Below are positions 5,731 through 5,889 of a stretch of DNA of 5,889 bases, one piece after another. The DNA is taken from assembly GCA_021772195.1 (NCBI GenBank), contig JAJFML010000007.1, positions 1 through 5,889 on the forward strand, read 5' to 3'. Both the position numbers and the translations under genes were made by a program. Numbering within the stretch: position 1 is the first letter of the stretch; each line of letters begins with the position of its first letter. This DNA comes from Chlamydiota bacterium. GTDB taxonomy: Bacteria; Chlamydiota; Chlamydiia; Chlamydiales; SM23-39. The notes below the pieces were generated by a model that saw nothing but the letters and a program-made list of their open reading frames with translations, did no database searches and was not told where the DNA came from.

Positions 5731-5889
5731 CTACAAATGCAATACACGAGGAGGGATATATGACAAAACATCGACACAAATAACAGCATCAATATTCTTG
5801 GGATATACACAGGCTGTAATATCTGCAAAAATCGGCTTTCTTCTACAATTGATAGAATAGGCAATGCATGCTTCGCGCAAGTTATCAAT
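5731..5889 (-). pseudogene. Truncated methyltransferase-like frame, 3' end only
   Basis: The frame enters from the right edge and gives 52 residues before TAG. The segment NIDAVICVDVLSYIPPRVL looks like motif IV of a class I SAM methyltransferase, and the preceding PIFADIT fits the strand before it. Such enzymes normally continue for another 60-100 residues or more (the motif VI strand and the C-terminal strands), so this copy stops too early. After the TAG, the same frame reads LENLFLSKPSFSI and on to SSLTF before a TAA at 5674-5676. This resembles the expected next helix and Lys-Pro loop, suggesting a premature stop inside a decayed gene. The N-terminal part is not visible. Alternatives are a genuine short protein or an unrelated sequence. 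Confidence 0.5.

Noticed and set aside
5749..5784. Strong ribosome-site-like GAGGAGGG followed by ATG on the plus strand
   Set aside because: The frame ends after seven codons, and the purine run is the reverse of the PPR codons in the methyltransferase-like frame on the minus strand.
1..5889. CRISPR arrays, tRNA or rRNA genes, insertion sequences
   Set aside because: I saw no spaced repeat array, no cloverleaf-like segment and no transposase motif or terminal inverted repeats.

Overview
The window is AT-rich bacterial DNA with short intergenic gaps. Its gene content fits an intracellular or host-associated bacterium. A chlamydia-like organism of the Parachlamydiales is my best guess, because Sec-exported GT90 glycosyltransferases and small exported methyltransferases fit that group. 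This is inference from gene content, not from a marker gene, and a Legionella- or Coxiella-like host is not excluded.

Layout. Bases 1-1393 (minus) hold the N-terminal 464 codons of a CopB-type heavy-metal P-type ATPase that runs off the left edge. Its reading frame is intact, but the phosphorylated aspartate of the DKTGT motif reads as serine. Upstream of it, a 102-bp gap overlaps a tiny plus-strand remnant that looks like part of the neighbouring methyltransferase gene. Bases 1496-2575 (minus) encode an exported GT90/CAP10 (POGLUT/Rumi-like) O-glycosyltransferase. A 148-bp divergent promoter region separates it from a plus-strand pair: an exported class I SAM methyltransferase (2724-3533) and, overlapping it by 40 bp, an exported protein with no family I can name but with a protein-kinase-like residue pattern (3494-4558). 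Converging on these from the right is a second exported SAM methyltransferase with an Ala/Glu-rich helical N-terminal region (4567-5619, minus). At the right edge (5731-5889, minus) is the end of a third methyltransferase-like frame that stops too early and is probably a pseudogene.

Taken together, four consecutive intact genes (one glycosyltransferase, two methyltransferases, one kinase-like protein) all begin with Sec-type signal peptides. The substrates of all four enzyme classes (nucleotide-sugar, SAM, ATP) are normally cytosolic, so they may act in the host or in a host-derived compartment as a set of secreted modifying enzymes. The methyltransferase remnants on both sides suggest that this is a plastic region shaped by duplication and loss. 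The ATPase appears to be unrelated flanking DNA.
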